Shown: positions 54,626 to 63,672, counted from the first letter of the stretch. The stretch: DNA of 64,000 nt from Azospirillaceae bacterium (GCA_028283825.1 JAPWJW010000005.1:806001-870000), one strand, 5' to 3'. Notes: generated by a model from the sequence alone, not told the origin. Program-made: numbers and translations.

Positions 54626-55753
54626 TCAATCCCCCGCCGCCAGCCGGCGCAGGCGCGGGATCAGATCGCGGCCGAAGACCTCGATATCGCCCAGCAGATC
54701 GAAGCCGCGGATGAGGAAACCGGTGATGCCCATGGCGTGATAATCCATGATGGCGTCGGCCACCTGCTCCGCCGTGCCCACCAGGGCCGGCGGCAAGGTC
54801 GGGGTGGCGAAATCGATGGACGCCTTGGTGATGCCGGTCCACAGGCGCTTGTCCAGCAGCTCCGGCCCGTCGGCGATGCGCTCCAGCTCACTACGCCCCG
54901 CCCCGCCCTTGGTGGTGGCCAGCGCCTTGTCCAGGCGCATGGCGGTACGCACGGCACCGCCGTCACCCTCCAGCGCCCGCTGCTGTTCCAGCGCCACCTC
55001 GCCCAGGCGATCCACGATGCGCCGCGCCTCGGCCCAGGCCGCCGCCTCCGTATCGCCCAGGATGACGCGGACGGAGGTTTGCAGGCGCAAGGGTCGGCCG
55101 GTCTTGGTCGCGGCATCCTGCACCACCGCCACGTCCCGACGCATGTCGTCCAGCGGCTTCAGGCCGCCGAAGGCGTAGACATCGGCGCATTCCGCCGCCT
55201 TTTCGATGGCCAGCGGCGATGCCCCGCCCCAATAGATGGGAATGGACTGGTCCCGCACCGGCCGCAGTTCGGACAAGGCCTTGTTGAAACGGTAATAATC
55301 GCCGGCGAAGTCCGCCGGCTTGGTCGCCGACCACATCGCCCGCATCACCCGCACATATTCGGCGCTGCGGTGATAGCGCTGTTCCTTGTTCAGGAAATCG
55401 CCGTCGCATTGCAGTTCGACATCGTTGGCGCCGGTGATGACATGCACGCCGGCGCGGCCATCGCTCAGATGATCCAGCGTGGCGAACATGCGGGCCGCCA
55501 TGGTGGGGGCGATGAAACCCGGCCGGTGCGCGACCATGAACGCCAGCTTGCTGGTCAGGGCCGCGGCGTGGGCCGCGATGGCGAAGGGGTCGGGCGCGAA
55601 GGAGTTCTGCAGGATCAGCACGCGGTCGTAACCGTTGGCGTCATAGCGCCGCGCCAGTTCCCCGATCATCGCGCGGTCGAACAAGGGACCGGTGGGCGGG
55701 CTGATCTCCGACCCGTTGCGGTGAACCAGGACGCCCAGGATTTCGATGCTCAT
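54626..55753 (-). CDS. LLM-class flavin-dependent monooxygenase (SsuD-like)
   Basis: A protein of 375 residues starting at ATG 55753, with GGGGGA in front. 'RYDANGYDRVLILQNSFAPDPFAIAAHAA', 'AFMVAHRPGFIAPTMAARMFATLDHLSDGRAGVHVITGAND', 'YYRFNKAL' and 'IPIYWGGAS' are typical of alkanesulfonate monooxygenase-like enzymes, a different branch from the three NtaA-type LLMs here. It probably needs FMNH2 from outside. It is divergent from a LysR gene across a region with a LysR-type dyad, a classic arrangement for regulator and target. Confidence 0.9.
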   Translation of the reverse strand: MSIEILGVLVHRNGSEISPPTGPLFDRAMIGELARRYDANGYDRVLILQNSFAPDPFAIAAHAAALTSKLAFMVAHRPGFIAPTMAARMFATLDHLSDGRAGVHVITGANDVELQCDGDFLNKEQRYHRSAEYVRVMRAMWSATKPADFAGDYYRFNKALSELRPVRDQSIPIYWGGASPLAIEKAAECADVYAFGGLKPLDDMRRDVAVVQDAATKTGRPLRLQTSVRVILGDTEAAAWAEARRIVDRLGEVALEQQRALEGDGGAVRTAMRLDKALATTKGGAGRSELERIADGPELLDKRLWTGITKASIDFATPTLPPALVGTAEQVADAIMDYHAMGITGFLIRGFDLLGDIEVFGRDLIPRLRRLAAGD

Positions 55754-55865
55754 GCCATCCCCCATTCCACATGTGACGCAACGCCAAGCCCCAGGCTCGC
55801 CGCCCGTTTGGCGAACCGTTAAGACACCGGGTCCTGGCCGTTGGAATGGGGATCCCTGCCAGCTC

Positions 55866-55878
55866 ACCACACAGTGGA
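55866..55878. promoter_or_regulatory. LysR-type dyad (T-N11-A-like), site 7
   Basis: The sequence accacacagtgga has the perfect dyad CCAC-ACA-GTGG at 55867-55877 and lies in the 217-base divergent region between the SsuD-like gene and the LysR gene, 93 bases upstream of the LysR start. The identical 11 bases occur at 6256-6266. Confidence 0.6.
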
Positions 55879-55970
55879 TAATTCAAATAATTTGTTCCTG
55901 CTGAAGAATAACTTGATCAACCATGCCCCCAAACGCGCTTTTGACGCGCCGGACCAAGGGGTGCCCCCGC

Positions 55971-56897
55971 ATGAACATCAGCAAGCTTGAAAGGCTGATC
56001 GCCGTCTTCGAGGCCGGCAGCTTCCGCAAGGCATCCCAGGGCCTGGGCATGTCGCAGCCGGCATTGACGTGGAGCATCAAGCAGCTGGAGGACAGCCTGA
56101 ACACCCGGCTGTTCGAACGCGGCCCCCGCGGCATCCGCCCCACGCCGATGTGCGAACGCCTGATGGTGCGGGCCAAGCTGATCGTGTCCGAACACCACCG
56201 CCTGGTGACGGAGATCGCGGCCGGCAACCGGGCGCAGGTGATCGAGGTGGGGGTGCACCCCATCATGCTGAACGGCGATTTCGCGCGCTGTGCGGCCCGC
56301 TTCAGCCAGCAGGAAAAGGACGTCACCCTCAAGATCAAGGAAGGCTACAGCTCACAACTGTTGGAAAGCCTGCAACGGGGGGAGATCGACTTCGCCTATT
56401 GCGCCTTCACCGAAAAGGCGCTGGCCAAGGAAGGCTTCGATTTCGAGCCGGTGGCCACCCAGGAATATTCCATCGTCGCCGCCCCCACCCACCCGATCTT
56501 CGAGGAACTGTCAGCCAAGAAACCGATCGGCGACCATGTCTGGGCGCGGGTGGACGTGCCCAACCTGGTGGCCGCCGACCGCAACGCCAGCGAGATCGAC
56601 GAGTTGCTGGCGCGTTTCGGCTACACCAGCGCCACGCAGACGGTCTTCTCCTCCTCCATGGGCCTGCTGAAGCTGCTGGTCCAGGAAGGCGGCCTGCTGG
56701 CCATGATCGCGGACGAGTTCGTGGCGGAGGAAGTAGCCGCGCGCACCCTGAGGCGGGTGCCGGGATCACAGATCAGCGCCTCTTCCGTCGGCTTGGTGAC
56801 GCTGACCGGCAGCTATGAGACCGTGACCACACGGCGCTTCAAATCGCTGCTGCGCCAATCCCACCGCCGCACGTCCCAGCTGGCCAAGCGGGCGTGA
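55971..56897 (+). CDS. LysR-family transcriptional regulator
   Basis: A protein of 308 residues. The start at 55971 gives the standard 'MNISKLERLIAVFEAGSFRKAS' opening. The winged helix-turn-helix covers 1-60 ('GMSQPALTWSIKQLEDSLNTRLFERG') and the effector domain about 90-295. LysR proteins bind T-N11-A dyads upstream of target genes and usually respond to a pathway intermediate. It is divergent from the SsuD-like monooxygenase and paralogous to the regulator at 62659. It is the best candidate for binding the dyads listed in this window. Confidence 0.94.
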   Translation: MNISKLERLIAVFEAGSFRKASQGLGMSQPALTWSIKQLEDSLNTRLFERGPRGIRPTPMCERLMVRAKLIVSEHHRLVTEIAAGNRAQVIEVGVHPIMLNGDFARCAARFSQQEKDVTLKIKEGYSSQLLESLQRGEIDFAYCAFTEKALAKEGFDFEPVATQEYSIVAAPTHPIFEELSAKKPIGDHVWARVDVPNLVAADRNASEIDELLARFGYTSATQTVFSSSMGLLKLLVQEGGLLAMIADEFVAEEVAARTLRRVPGSQISASSVGLVTLTGSYETVTTRRFKSLLRQSHRRTSQLAKRA

Positions 56898-57175
56898 GCG
56901 GCCAGTTACAGAAAACCTCTATCGCTGTAATAGAATTCGGTACTTCTTCCGACCCGTTCATCTGCCCATAGTTTTCCCCAATGAATTTGCGGCGCGGTCG
57001 CCGCCACAGGGAAAGGCCCCCGGCCGACATCGGGTGGGGGACGGGCGTGATGGGGATTTGGCTGTTTTGGGCGGGGCGCCGATGTCGGCGCCGTTTCCGG
57101 AACACGATGCCGTGCATCCTGCCCACCTGGCTGGCCCGCCGCCTGTGAGCCATCCAAATCCCGTGGAGCAGCCTG

Positions 57176-58021
57176 ATGAACAAGCACCCGCTCAACCCCA
57201 TCACCACCCAGCATGTGGAGGATTACCGCCGCGACGGCGTGGTCTGCCTGCGCCAGATGTTCGATGCCGAGTGGATCGACACCCTGCGCCAGGCGGCGGC
57301 CGCGGTGGTGAAGGATCCCCAGGCCTTCGGCATGACCGGGCCGTCGCACGGCTCCATGACCTCGGTCGCCTATCTGTGGCGCAAGTCCGGCGCCTTCCGG
57401 AACTTCGTGATGAATTCCCCGGCGGGTGAGGTCATCGGCCGCGTCATCGGCGCCGACACCATCCAGATCTTCCACGACCACCTGTTCCACAAGCCTGCCG
57501 GCTCCCCCCAGATCATGCAGTGGCACGCCGACCATCTTTGGCCCTTCACCGGCACCATGATCCCGAACCTGTGGGTCGCCCTGTCGCCGGTCACGGCCGA
57601 GAACGGCCGCATCGAGTTCGTGGCGGGTTATCATCACCACTGCATCGACACCGGATCGCGCTTCGGGCCGGCCGGCGACGGCACCTTCCGCTTCCCCAAT
57701 TTTGAGCAGGAGCGGGGCAACCCCGACTTTCCCTTCCGCTTCGTCACCTGGGATCTGGAACCGGGCGACGCCGTGCTGTTCCACGTCGATATCCCGCACT
57801 TCTCCAAGGGCAATGACAGCGTGGACCTGGACCGCACCGGCCTGGCCGTGCGCGTCATCGGCGACGATGCCTATTGGTGCCCGCGCGAGGGCCTGACCAA
57901 CGTCCCCGGCGTGGACCTGCTGAGCCAGCCGGAAGGCGTGCACCCGCCGGCCAGCGACCAGCTGCCGGTGATCTGGCGCCGCCCGGCCGACGAGCCCCGC
58001 GCCTTCCAGCCGCGCGCTTGA
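57176..58021 (+). CDS. Phytanoyl-CoA dioxygenase (PhyH) family Fe(II)/2-oxoglutarate oxygenase
   Basis: A protein of 281 residues. The facial triad is visible: His117 and Asp119 in 'MQWHADHLWPF', a distal His at 203 or 208 in 'LFHVDIPHFS', and an Arg near 226 ('GLAVRV') for 2-oxoglutarate. PhyH enzymes hydroxylate unactivated carbons of acyl chains or natural products. The gene begins 278 bases after the LysR gene and is followed two bases later by the cupin gene, so it is part of module 3. Confidence 0.92.
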   Translation: MNKHPLNPITTQHVEDYRRDGVVCLRQMFDAEWIDTLRQAAAAVVKDPQAFGMTGPSHGSMTSVAYLWRKSGAFRNFVMNSPAGEVIGRVIGADTIQIFHDHLFHKPAGSPQIMQWHADHLWPFTGTMIPNLWVALSPVTAENGRIEFVAGYHHHCIDTGSRFGPAGDGTFRFPNFEQERGNPDFPFRFVTWDLEPGDAVLFHVDIPHFSKGNDSVDLDRTGLAVRVIGDDAYWCPREGLTNVPGVDLLSQPEGVHPPASDQLPVIWRRPADEPRAFQPRA

Positions 58022-58023
58022 GG

Positions 58024-58614
58024 ATGGATGCCCCCATGGACGAGATCGGCTTCAGCAAAAGAGACATCCTGGCCAAGGCGGCGCTGCTGATGGCCGGCGT
58101 CGGGGCCGCCACGGCCCTGCCCCTGGGCGCGCAGGCGGCGGAGGCACCGCCGGCCGATCCGCACCGCAACGGCGTGCCGCTGGATTTCCCCGGCACCGGG
58201 CCCATCCCCTGGATCCAGCGCGTCTTCCACCTGTACACCGGCCCCGACGGCCTGACCCGGGCGGAGCAGCTGCCGGTGGAGGCGCCCCAGGGCGCGCAGA
58301 TCGCCCAGTTGCTGCGCCGCACGGCGGAGCGGGTCAGCATCGGTGGCACGGCCGGTGGGGCGGGGTTCGACTTCCACGTCGCCAACCAACCCACCCTGCT
58401 GATCCCGCTGTTCGGCACCATGATCATCGAACTGCACAATGGCACGCGCTACGAACTGCGCCACGGCGACCTGGCCTATGCCGAGGATTGCAGCGGCAAG
58501 GGCCACATCTCCCGCTCCGGCCCCGACGGGTCGCTGATGGTATCGGTGCAGTTGCCCAAGGCCGGCTGTCCGGCCACGGGCAGTTCGGATATTTCCAAGA
58601 TTTGGCGGGACTAG
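58024..58614 (+). CDS. Exported cupin-domain protein
   Basis: A protein of 196 residues if it starts at ATG 58024, or 192 from ATG 58036. The leader 'FSKRDILAKAALLMAGVGAATALPLGAQAAEA' looks like a Tat- or Sec-type signal. The cupin core is 'TLLIPLFGTMIIELHNGTRYELRHGDLAYAEDCSGKGHISR'. It shares G-x-GH-x-S/A with the other two cupins here. It follows the dioxygenase gene by two bases, so they act together or are at least co-expressed. Confidence 0.82.
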   Translation: MDAPMDEIGFSKRDILAKAALLMAGVGAATALPLGAQAAEAPPADPHRNGVPLDFPGTGPIPWIQRVFHLYTGPDGLTRAEQLPVEAPQGAQIAQLLRRTAERVSIGGTAGGAGFDFHVANQPTLLIPLFGTMIIELHNGTRYELRHGDLAYAEDCSGKGHISRSGPDGSLMVSVQLPKAGCPATGSSDISKIWRD

Positions 58615-58674
58615 GCGCCGCCTCGGTCTTCATAGTTCCTTCCAATAAAACGAACATCCGGCAGGGGTAGATAC

Positions 58675-60057
58675 ATGAAAATGCGGGCGCTGATCGGCTG
58701 GGGCATCGGCTCATTCACCTCGGCCTCGCTGGTGGGGGCGGTGGGCCTGCTGCACCTGCGCTTCATGACCGACAGCCTCGGCATCGCCATGGGCCTGGCC
58801 GGCATGCTGGTGGTGGTGTCCAAGGTGTACGACGCCGCCATCGACCCGGTCATGGGGGTGATCAGCAGCCGCACGCATACCCGCTTCGGCCGCTACCGCC
58901 CCTTCCTGCTGGCGGGTGGCCTGCTGTCCGCCCTGTCCCTGGTGCTGCTGTTCAATGTGCCGCAGGCGCTGCACGGCACGGGCATGATCGTCTTCATGGG
59001 CTTCAGCCTGCTGCTGTTCTCCACCGCCTACACCATGTTCCGCATCCCCTACCTGGCCATCGGGCGGTCCATCACCCAGGACTTCCACGAACGGTCGCGC
59101 CTGATGACGTTCAGCGTCTACGGATCATCCCTGGGTGGCCTGGCGGCGACCTCGGCCGCCCCCTTCCTGCTGGCCCACATCGGCAGCAACCGTGAGGGCC
59201 ACGGCCTGGTGGCCATCATCCTGGCCGCCCTGATCGCGCTGGGCGGTACCGTCAGTTTCCTGCTGATCACCGAGAATGAGGGCGCGACGGCGGAGCGGCA
59301 CAGCCTGTCCTTCCGCGACGCCTGGGCCGCCATCCGCGCCAACCAGCCCTTCCAGTGCCTGATGGGCTTCAAGGTCACCATGTTCGCAGCCCTGGCCCTG
59401 CACATCTCCGCCATACCTTATTATACCCGCCACGTCCTGAAGGCGTCGGATGTCAGCCTGGGCAGCTATTTCCTGACCCAGACCCTGGCGATGATGGCGT
59501 CGCAGCTGATCTGGGTGCGGGTGGCCCGGCGCTTCGGGCGGCGCAACGGCCTGATGGCGGCGGCCCTGATGCAGGCGGCGGTCATGGCCTGCTGGTTCCT
59601 GGTGCCGGTGGCCCAGCCGCAGCCCTGGATCCAGATCATCGGCGCCCTGGGCGGCATTTCCAGCGGCGGCATCTTCCTGGGCCTCTATACCGTGCTGAGC
59701 GACACCATGGACCACAGCCGCCGGCTGTCGGGCAACCAGGGCCGCGACGGCATCCTGGCCGGCGTGTTCGTCATGACGGAAAAGGCCACCGCCGCCTTCG
59801 GCACTTTCGTTTTCAGCGCCATCCTCAGCATCGTCGGTTTCACCTCCGCCAAGGATGCCGGCACCGACATGCAGCCCGCCGGTGTCGTGGCCGGCATCAG
59901 CCTGGCGCTGTGGGCCCTGCCCGCATTGGCCGCCGCCGCCGCCTGCCTGTTCCTGCGCGCCTACCGGCTGGCATCCGCCGATGCGCCGCAGGCCAGGGGC
60001 ACGGGTTCGGCGCATGTGGCCCTGGCGCCGGCCGCCCTGCCTGCAAAGAAAATCTAA
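58675..60057 (+). CDS. GPH-family MFS cation:sugar-type symporter
   Basis: A protein of 460 residues with 12 predicted membrane helices. 'VVSKVYDAAIDPVMGVISSRTHTRFGRYRPFLLAGG' is the glycoside-pentoside-hexuronide carrier signature. It is intact and homologous to the frameshifted transporter of module 1 (19985-21383). Members also carry non-sugar substrates. It follows the cupin gene by 60 bases. Confidence 0.92.
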   Translation: MKMRALIGWGIGSFTSASLVGAVGLLHLRFMTDSLGIAMGLAGMLVVVSKVYDAAIDPVMGVISSRTHTRFGRYRPFLLAGGLLSALSLVLLFNVPQALHGTGMIVFMGFSLLLFSTAYTMFRIPYLAIGRSITQDFHERSRLMTFSVYGSSLGGLAATSAAPFLLAHIGSNREGHGLVAIILAALIALGGTVSFLLITENEGATAERHSLSFRDAWAAIRANQPFQCLMGFKVTMFAALALHISAIPYYTRHVLKASDVSLGSYFLTQTLAMMASQLIWVRVARRFGRRNGLMAAALMQAAVMACWFLVPVAQPQPWIQIIGALGGISSGGIFLGLYTVLSDTMDHSRRLSGNQGRDGILAGVFVMTEKATAAFGTFVFSAILSIVGFTSAKDAGTDMQPAGVVAGISLALWALPALAAAAACLFLRAYRLASADAPQARGTGSAHVALAPAALPAKKI

Positions 60058-60168
60058 TCAGCCCCAAAACTATTCAGCACCCGCCGGACCGGCCTTTCCC
60101 CTCGTCCATGACATTGTTCTGCTATATCGTTGCCCCAGAAAATCATAAATGGACAGGGTTAGGCCATA

Positions 60169-60230
60169 CCACTGGCAGTGGAAGTAATTCCATACCGCTC
60201 CGTTTCAAGTCGAAATCCGTTTTCGACTTG
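60169..60230. promoter_or_regulatory. Two inverted repeats upstream of the MFS gene
   Basis: ccactg-g-cagtgg (60169-60181) resembles the LysR-type dyads but with wider spacing. caagtcgaaa/tttcgacttg (60206-60215 with 60221-60230) is a perfect 10-bp inverted repeat with a 5-base loop. Both lie in the 229-base gap before the MFS gene at 60287 and are candidate operators. Confidence 0.4.
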
Positions 60231-60286
60231 GGGACGGATAAGGCTGTCGTTTGGCGCGTGCCCTTTGAACAGGAGCGGGCAATATC

Positions 60287-61645
60287 TTGGTCGAGACGAC
60301 AGTGCGCGACGGCGCAGCGCCCCCCATCACGGCATCCATCCCGACCCTGGCCCGGCCCATCGGTCCGGCGGTGGCCTGGTTCACCGTCTTCACGCTGTGC
60401 GTGGCGCAGATCATCTCCACCATCGACCGCGGCATGCTGGCCCTGGTGATCGACCCCGTGCGCGCCGACCTGAAGATCACCGAGATCGACATCGCGCTGT
60501 TGCAGGGTTTCGCCTTTTCCATCTTCTACGTCACGGTCGGGCTGCCGCTGGGGGCGGTCGCCGACATGGTCAGCCGCCGCCGGCTGCTGGTGGGCGGTAT
60601 CCTGGTGTGGAGTGCCGCCACCATCGGCGGCGGCCTGGCGCAGGATTTCGGCGGCATGTTCACCTCACGCCTGTTCATCGGCGTGGGCGAGGCGGTGCTG
60701 GGCCCCTGCGCCGTCACCATGATCAGCGACCTGTTCCCGGTGCACGGCCGCGGCCGCCCCATGGCAGTCTACGTCTTCGGCACCATGATCGCCTACGGCA
60801 TCGGCTCGCTGGTCAGCGGCTATATCCTGCAAGTCGCCCCCCAGGGGGCGTTCGACGGCCTGCCCTATATCGGCACCCTGGCGCCCTGGCGCATCGCCTT
60901 CGTCCTGGTGGGCGCCTTCGGTTTCGTCATCGCCGCCGTGCTGGGCCTGCTGCGCGAACCGGCACGGCAGCAGCGCGCGGCCTCGGCAGAGACGACCGGA
61001 TTCCGCGCCGGCCTGACCCATTTCTGGGCGGCGCGGGCGGTGTTCCTGCCGCTGTACGGCGCGCTCGCCTTCTTCGCCATGGGCGGTGCGGCCGCCACCG
61101 GCTGGGGTGCCGTGCTGCTGACCCGCGCCTACGGCTATAATCTGGGGGCGGCCGGCAAGGGTCTGGGCTCCGCCTACATCGCCTGGGCCGCCATCGGCGC
61201 CATCATCGCCAGCGTGCTGGTCGACCGCGTCGCCCGCCGGGCGGGGGCGGTGGGTAAGGTGCGGCTGGCCGCCGGCCTGGCCCTGCTGTGCATCCCCTCG
61301 GTGGTCGCGGTCGCCGCCCCCAACGGCACCATCGCCACCATCCTGCTGGCGGAGGTGATGTTCGCCAGCGCCCTCTACGGCACCACCATGCTGTCGGTGA
61401 TATCGGAGGTGGCGCCCCTGCGGGTGCGCGGCCTGGCGGTGGCGCTGTACGCCTTCGTCATGACCATGATCGGCGGCTCCATCGGCCCCATCGCCGTGGC
61501 CTATCTGACCGAACACGTCTTCAAGTCGCCGGCCGCCGTCGGCTCCTCCATGGCCATTGTCGGCATCGCCGCCCTGTTGCTGTCGGCAACACTGGCCTGG
61601 GTTGCCTCGCGCCATGTGGCCAAGGTGGTCCAGGCCACCGCCTGA
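60287..61645 (+). CDS. MFS transporter (spinster-like type), TTG start
   Basis: A protein of 452 residues with 12 predicted membrane helices. 'TIDRGMLALVIDPVRADLKITEIDIALLQG', 'GLPLGAVADMVSRR' and 'GVGEAVLGPCAVTMISDLFPVHGRGR' place it with the carriers at 28004 and 42271. The likely start is TTG at 60287, with AGGAG about 11 bases upstream; no better ATG is near. It probably transports the same substrate class as the other spinster-like carriers of the window. Confidence 0.9.
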   Translation: MVETTVRDGAAPPITASIPTLARPIGPAVAWFTVFTLCVAQIISTIDRGMLALVIDPVRADLKITEIDIALLQGFAFSIFYVTVGLPLGAVADMVSRRRLLVGGILVWSAATIGGGLAQDFGGMFTSRLFIGVGEAVLGPCAVTMISDLFPVHGRGRPMAVYVFGTMIAYGIGSLVSGYILQVAPQGAFDGLPYIGTLAPWRIAFVLVGAFGFVIAAVLGLLREPARQQRAASAETTGFRAGLTHFWAARAVFLPLYGALAFFAMGGAAATGWGAVLLTRAYGYNLGAAGKGLGSAYIAWAAIGAIIASVLVDRVARRAGAVGKVRLAAGLALLCIPSVVAVAAPNGTIATILLAEVMFASALYGTTMLSVISEVAPLRVRGLAVALYAFVMTMIGGSIGPIAVAYLTEHVFKSPAAVGSSMAIVGIAALLLSATLAWVASRHVAKVVQATA

Positions 61646-61787
61646 GGCCATCGGCCATTGCGTGGACGCCCGGGCATCGCCGCCTGGGCGTTCGTGCCCC
61701 CTTCCCTGACCATCACCCCGGAACCGATCACGGTTCCGATCGATCGCGGCTGGCCCCAGGCCAGCCCGCCTCTGGAGACATGCCCCG

Positions 61788-62624
61788 ATGACCGCCCCCA
61801 TGACCAGCGTCAAACGCGCCTATGCCGACAGCCGCCACGGCCAGCTTCACTATCGCGTCGTCCAGCCGACGGACCCGGTCGCGGGCCTGCCGCCGCTGCT
61901 GTGCCTGCACCAGACGCCCAGCCACAGCGGCGACTGGCTACCCGTGATGCCGGACCTGGGTGCCAGGCGCGTGGTGGTGGCGGCGGACACCCCCGGCTAC
62001 GGCATGAGCGACCCGCCCCCCGCCCCCACCACCATCGAGGATCTGGCGGACATCATGGGCACTCTGATGACCGACCTGGCGGCCGACGGCGTGGTGCCAG
62101 CGGGCCCGTTCGACGTGATGGGTTTCCACACCGGATCCCTGGTCGCCACCCAGCTGGCGCGGTCCCTGCCCGACCGGGTGCGCCGGGCGGTGGTGTTCGG
62201 CCTGGCGGCTTACCCGGCCGACATCCGTGCTGAAAAGCTGGCGAACCTGGCCACGGTGTTTCCGCTGCCCGACGGCACGCTGAACCACGTGGAAAAGCTG
62301 TGGAGCATCATCAGCCAGTTGAGCGACCCGCGCCGCGACGCGGAACAGCGGCACGTCGCCATGGCGGAATGCCTGCGGCTGGGCAGCCGCATGACCTGGG
62401 GCTACCAGTCCGTCTATCGCTTCGATTTCCTGGGCGCCATGACGGCGGTGAAACAGCCGGTGCTGGTCATGAACCCCGAGGATGATTTGTGGACCGTCAC
62501 GCATCAAACGTCCCACACCTATCCCAACGGCCGGCGCTTCGACATACCGGGCGTCAAGCACGGGGTGCTGGAACTGGAGAAGGCCCTGGTGCTGGCGGAG
62601 ATCGAGGCCTTCCTGGCGCCTTGA
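61788..62624 (+). CDS. Alpha/beta-hydrolase-fold protein with His at nucleophile elbow (third)
   Basis: A protein of 278 residues, cytoplasmic. It has 'LCLHQTPSHSGDW' (38-50), 'AADTPGYGMSDPP' and the elbow 'FDVMGFHTGSL' with His114 in the nucleophile position. A late His is present in 'GVKHGVLELE'. Motifs match the proteins at 13697 and 19140, forming a subfamily repeated in two modules. It is convergent with the second LysR gene. Confidence 0.85.
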   Translation: MTAPMTSVKRAYADSRHGQLHYRVVQPTDPVAGLPPLLCLHQTPSHSGDWLPVMPDLGARRVVVAADTPGYGMSDPPPAPTTIEDLADIMGTLMTDLAADGVVPAGPFDVMGFHTGSLVATQLARSLPDRVRRAVVFGLAAYPADIRAEKLANLATVFPLPDGTLNHVEKLWSIISQLSDPRRDAEQRHVAMAECLRLGSRMTWGYQSVYRFDFLGAMTAVKQPVLVMNPEDDLWTVTHQTSHTYPNGRRFDIPGVKHGVLELEKALVLAEIEAFLAP

Positions 62625-62658
62625 CCGGATCCTTGATCTGGCCGCGCGGCCGATCCCC

Positions 62659-63567
62659 CTAGCGCGAAGCGCGGCCGATCCAGTGCCGGATCATGGACTT
62701 CAGCTGCCGCGCGACCTTGGACTCATACCGGTCCTTGAGGGTGATGAAGCCGAAGGAGGGTGCGGGGATTTCCGACCCCGGCAAGGCCCGCATGGTACCG
62801 GCCTTCAGCTCATGCGCCACCACCTCGCGCGCCACCATGCCGATCATCTGGCCGTGCAGGATCAGGTGCTTCACGAAGGCGATGGAGGATGACTTGATGG
62901 CCTTGCTGTCGTCGGTATGGCCGAACTTGCGCATCACCCGCATGACGTCCTCGTTCCGGTCGATCATGTCGGGACGGTCATAGGCGTGGACCTGGGCCCA
63001 GGTGTACTGACCGAAGGGGGCGCCCTCGGCGATCTGCCTGAAGATGGGATGATCGGCGGCGGCGACCACCGCGTATTCCTGGGTGATCAGGGAATCGAAG
63101 ATGAAGTCCTGGTGCTCATACCCCTCGGGGAAGCCGCAGACGGCGAAGTCCAGGTCGCCGGTGGTCAGCAGGGCCAGGATCTGCGAGGTGTAACCCTCAC
63201 GCACCCATAGGTCGATGGCGGGATAGCGTTCGACGAATCCCGCCATCACCCGGGCCAGCGCCTCATTCATCATGATGGGGTGGACACCGACCGCCAGGCT
63301 GGGGACGCGGTTGATTTCCGAGATGTCGTTGATGATGCGCTGTTCCTCGTTCAGCATCAGCTTGGCGCGCTGAACCAGGGTTTCGCAAATCTCCGTCGGG
63401 CGCACGCCGGTGGGCCCACGCTCGAACAACGAGGTGTTCAGTTCCTCCTCCAGCTGCTTGATGCTGGAGGTCAGGGCCGGCTGGGTGACGCCGATGATCT
63501 GGGAGGCCTTGCGCAGGCTGCCCGTTTCATAGACCGCGATCATCCGTTTCAGCTGGACGAGATTCAT
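62659..63567 (-). CDS. LysR-family transcriptional regulator (second)
   Basis: A protein of 302 residues: 'MNLVQLKRMIAVYETGSLRKASQIIGVTQPALTSSIKQLEEEL' is the winged helix-turn-helix, followed by an effector domain with 'LAVGVHPIMMN' (compare 'IEVGVHPIMLN' in the regulator at 55971). The two regulators are paralogs. It is convergent with the hydrolase-fold gene and preceded by a dispersed hairpin element. Its targets are unknown; it could share the T-N11-A dyads with the first regulator. Confidence 0.94.
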   Translation of the reverse strand: MNLVQLKRMIAVYETGSLRKASQIIGVTQPALTSSIKQLEEELNTSLFERGPTGVRPTEICETLVQRAKLMLNEEQRIINDISEINRVPSLAVGVHPIMMNEALARVMAGFVERYPAIDLWVREGYTSQILALLTTGDLDFAVCGFPEGYEHQDFIFDSLITQEYAVVAAADHPIFRQIAEGAPFGQYTWAQVHAYDRPDMIDRNEDVMRVMRKFGHTDDSKAIKSSSIAFVKHLILHGQMIGMVAREVVAHELKAGTMRALPGSEIPAPSFGFITLKDRYESKVARQLKSMIRHWIGRASR

Positions 63568-63672
63568 ACCCTGTATCGCTCACGAGGTTCCGCCGAGGCG
63601 ACTGGAGCATACAGGCACGCACCCCGATAGCTATGCGCTTGCGTTCGGTTTGCCCGACTGTTGGAAAGTCAT

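Noticed and set aside
57149-57166. Another LysR-type dyad (tccaaatcccgtgga) before the dioxygenase gene
   Set aside because: Half-site spacing is N7 rather than N5 and it lies only about 20 bases from the start codon; likely chance.
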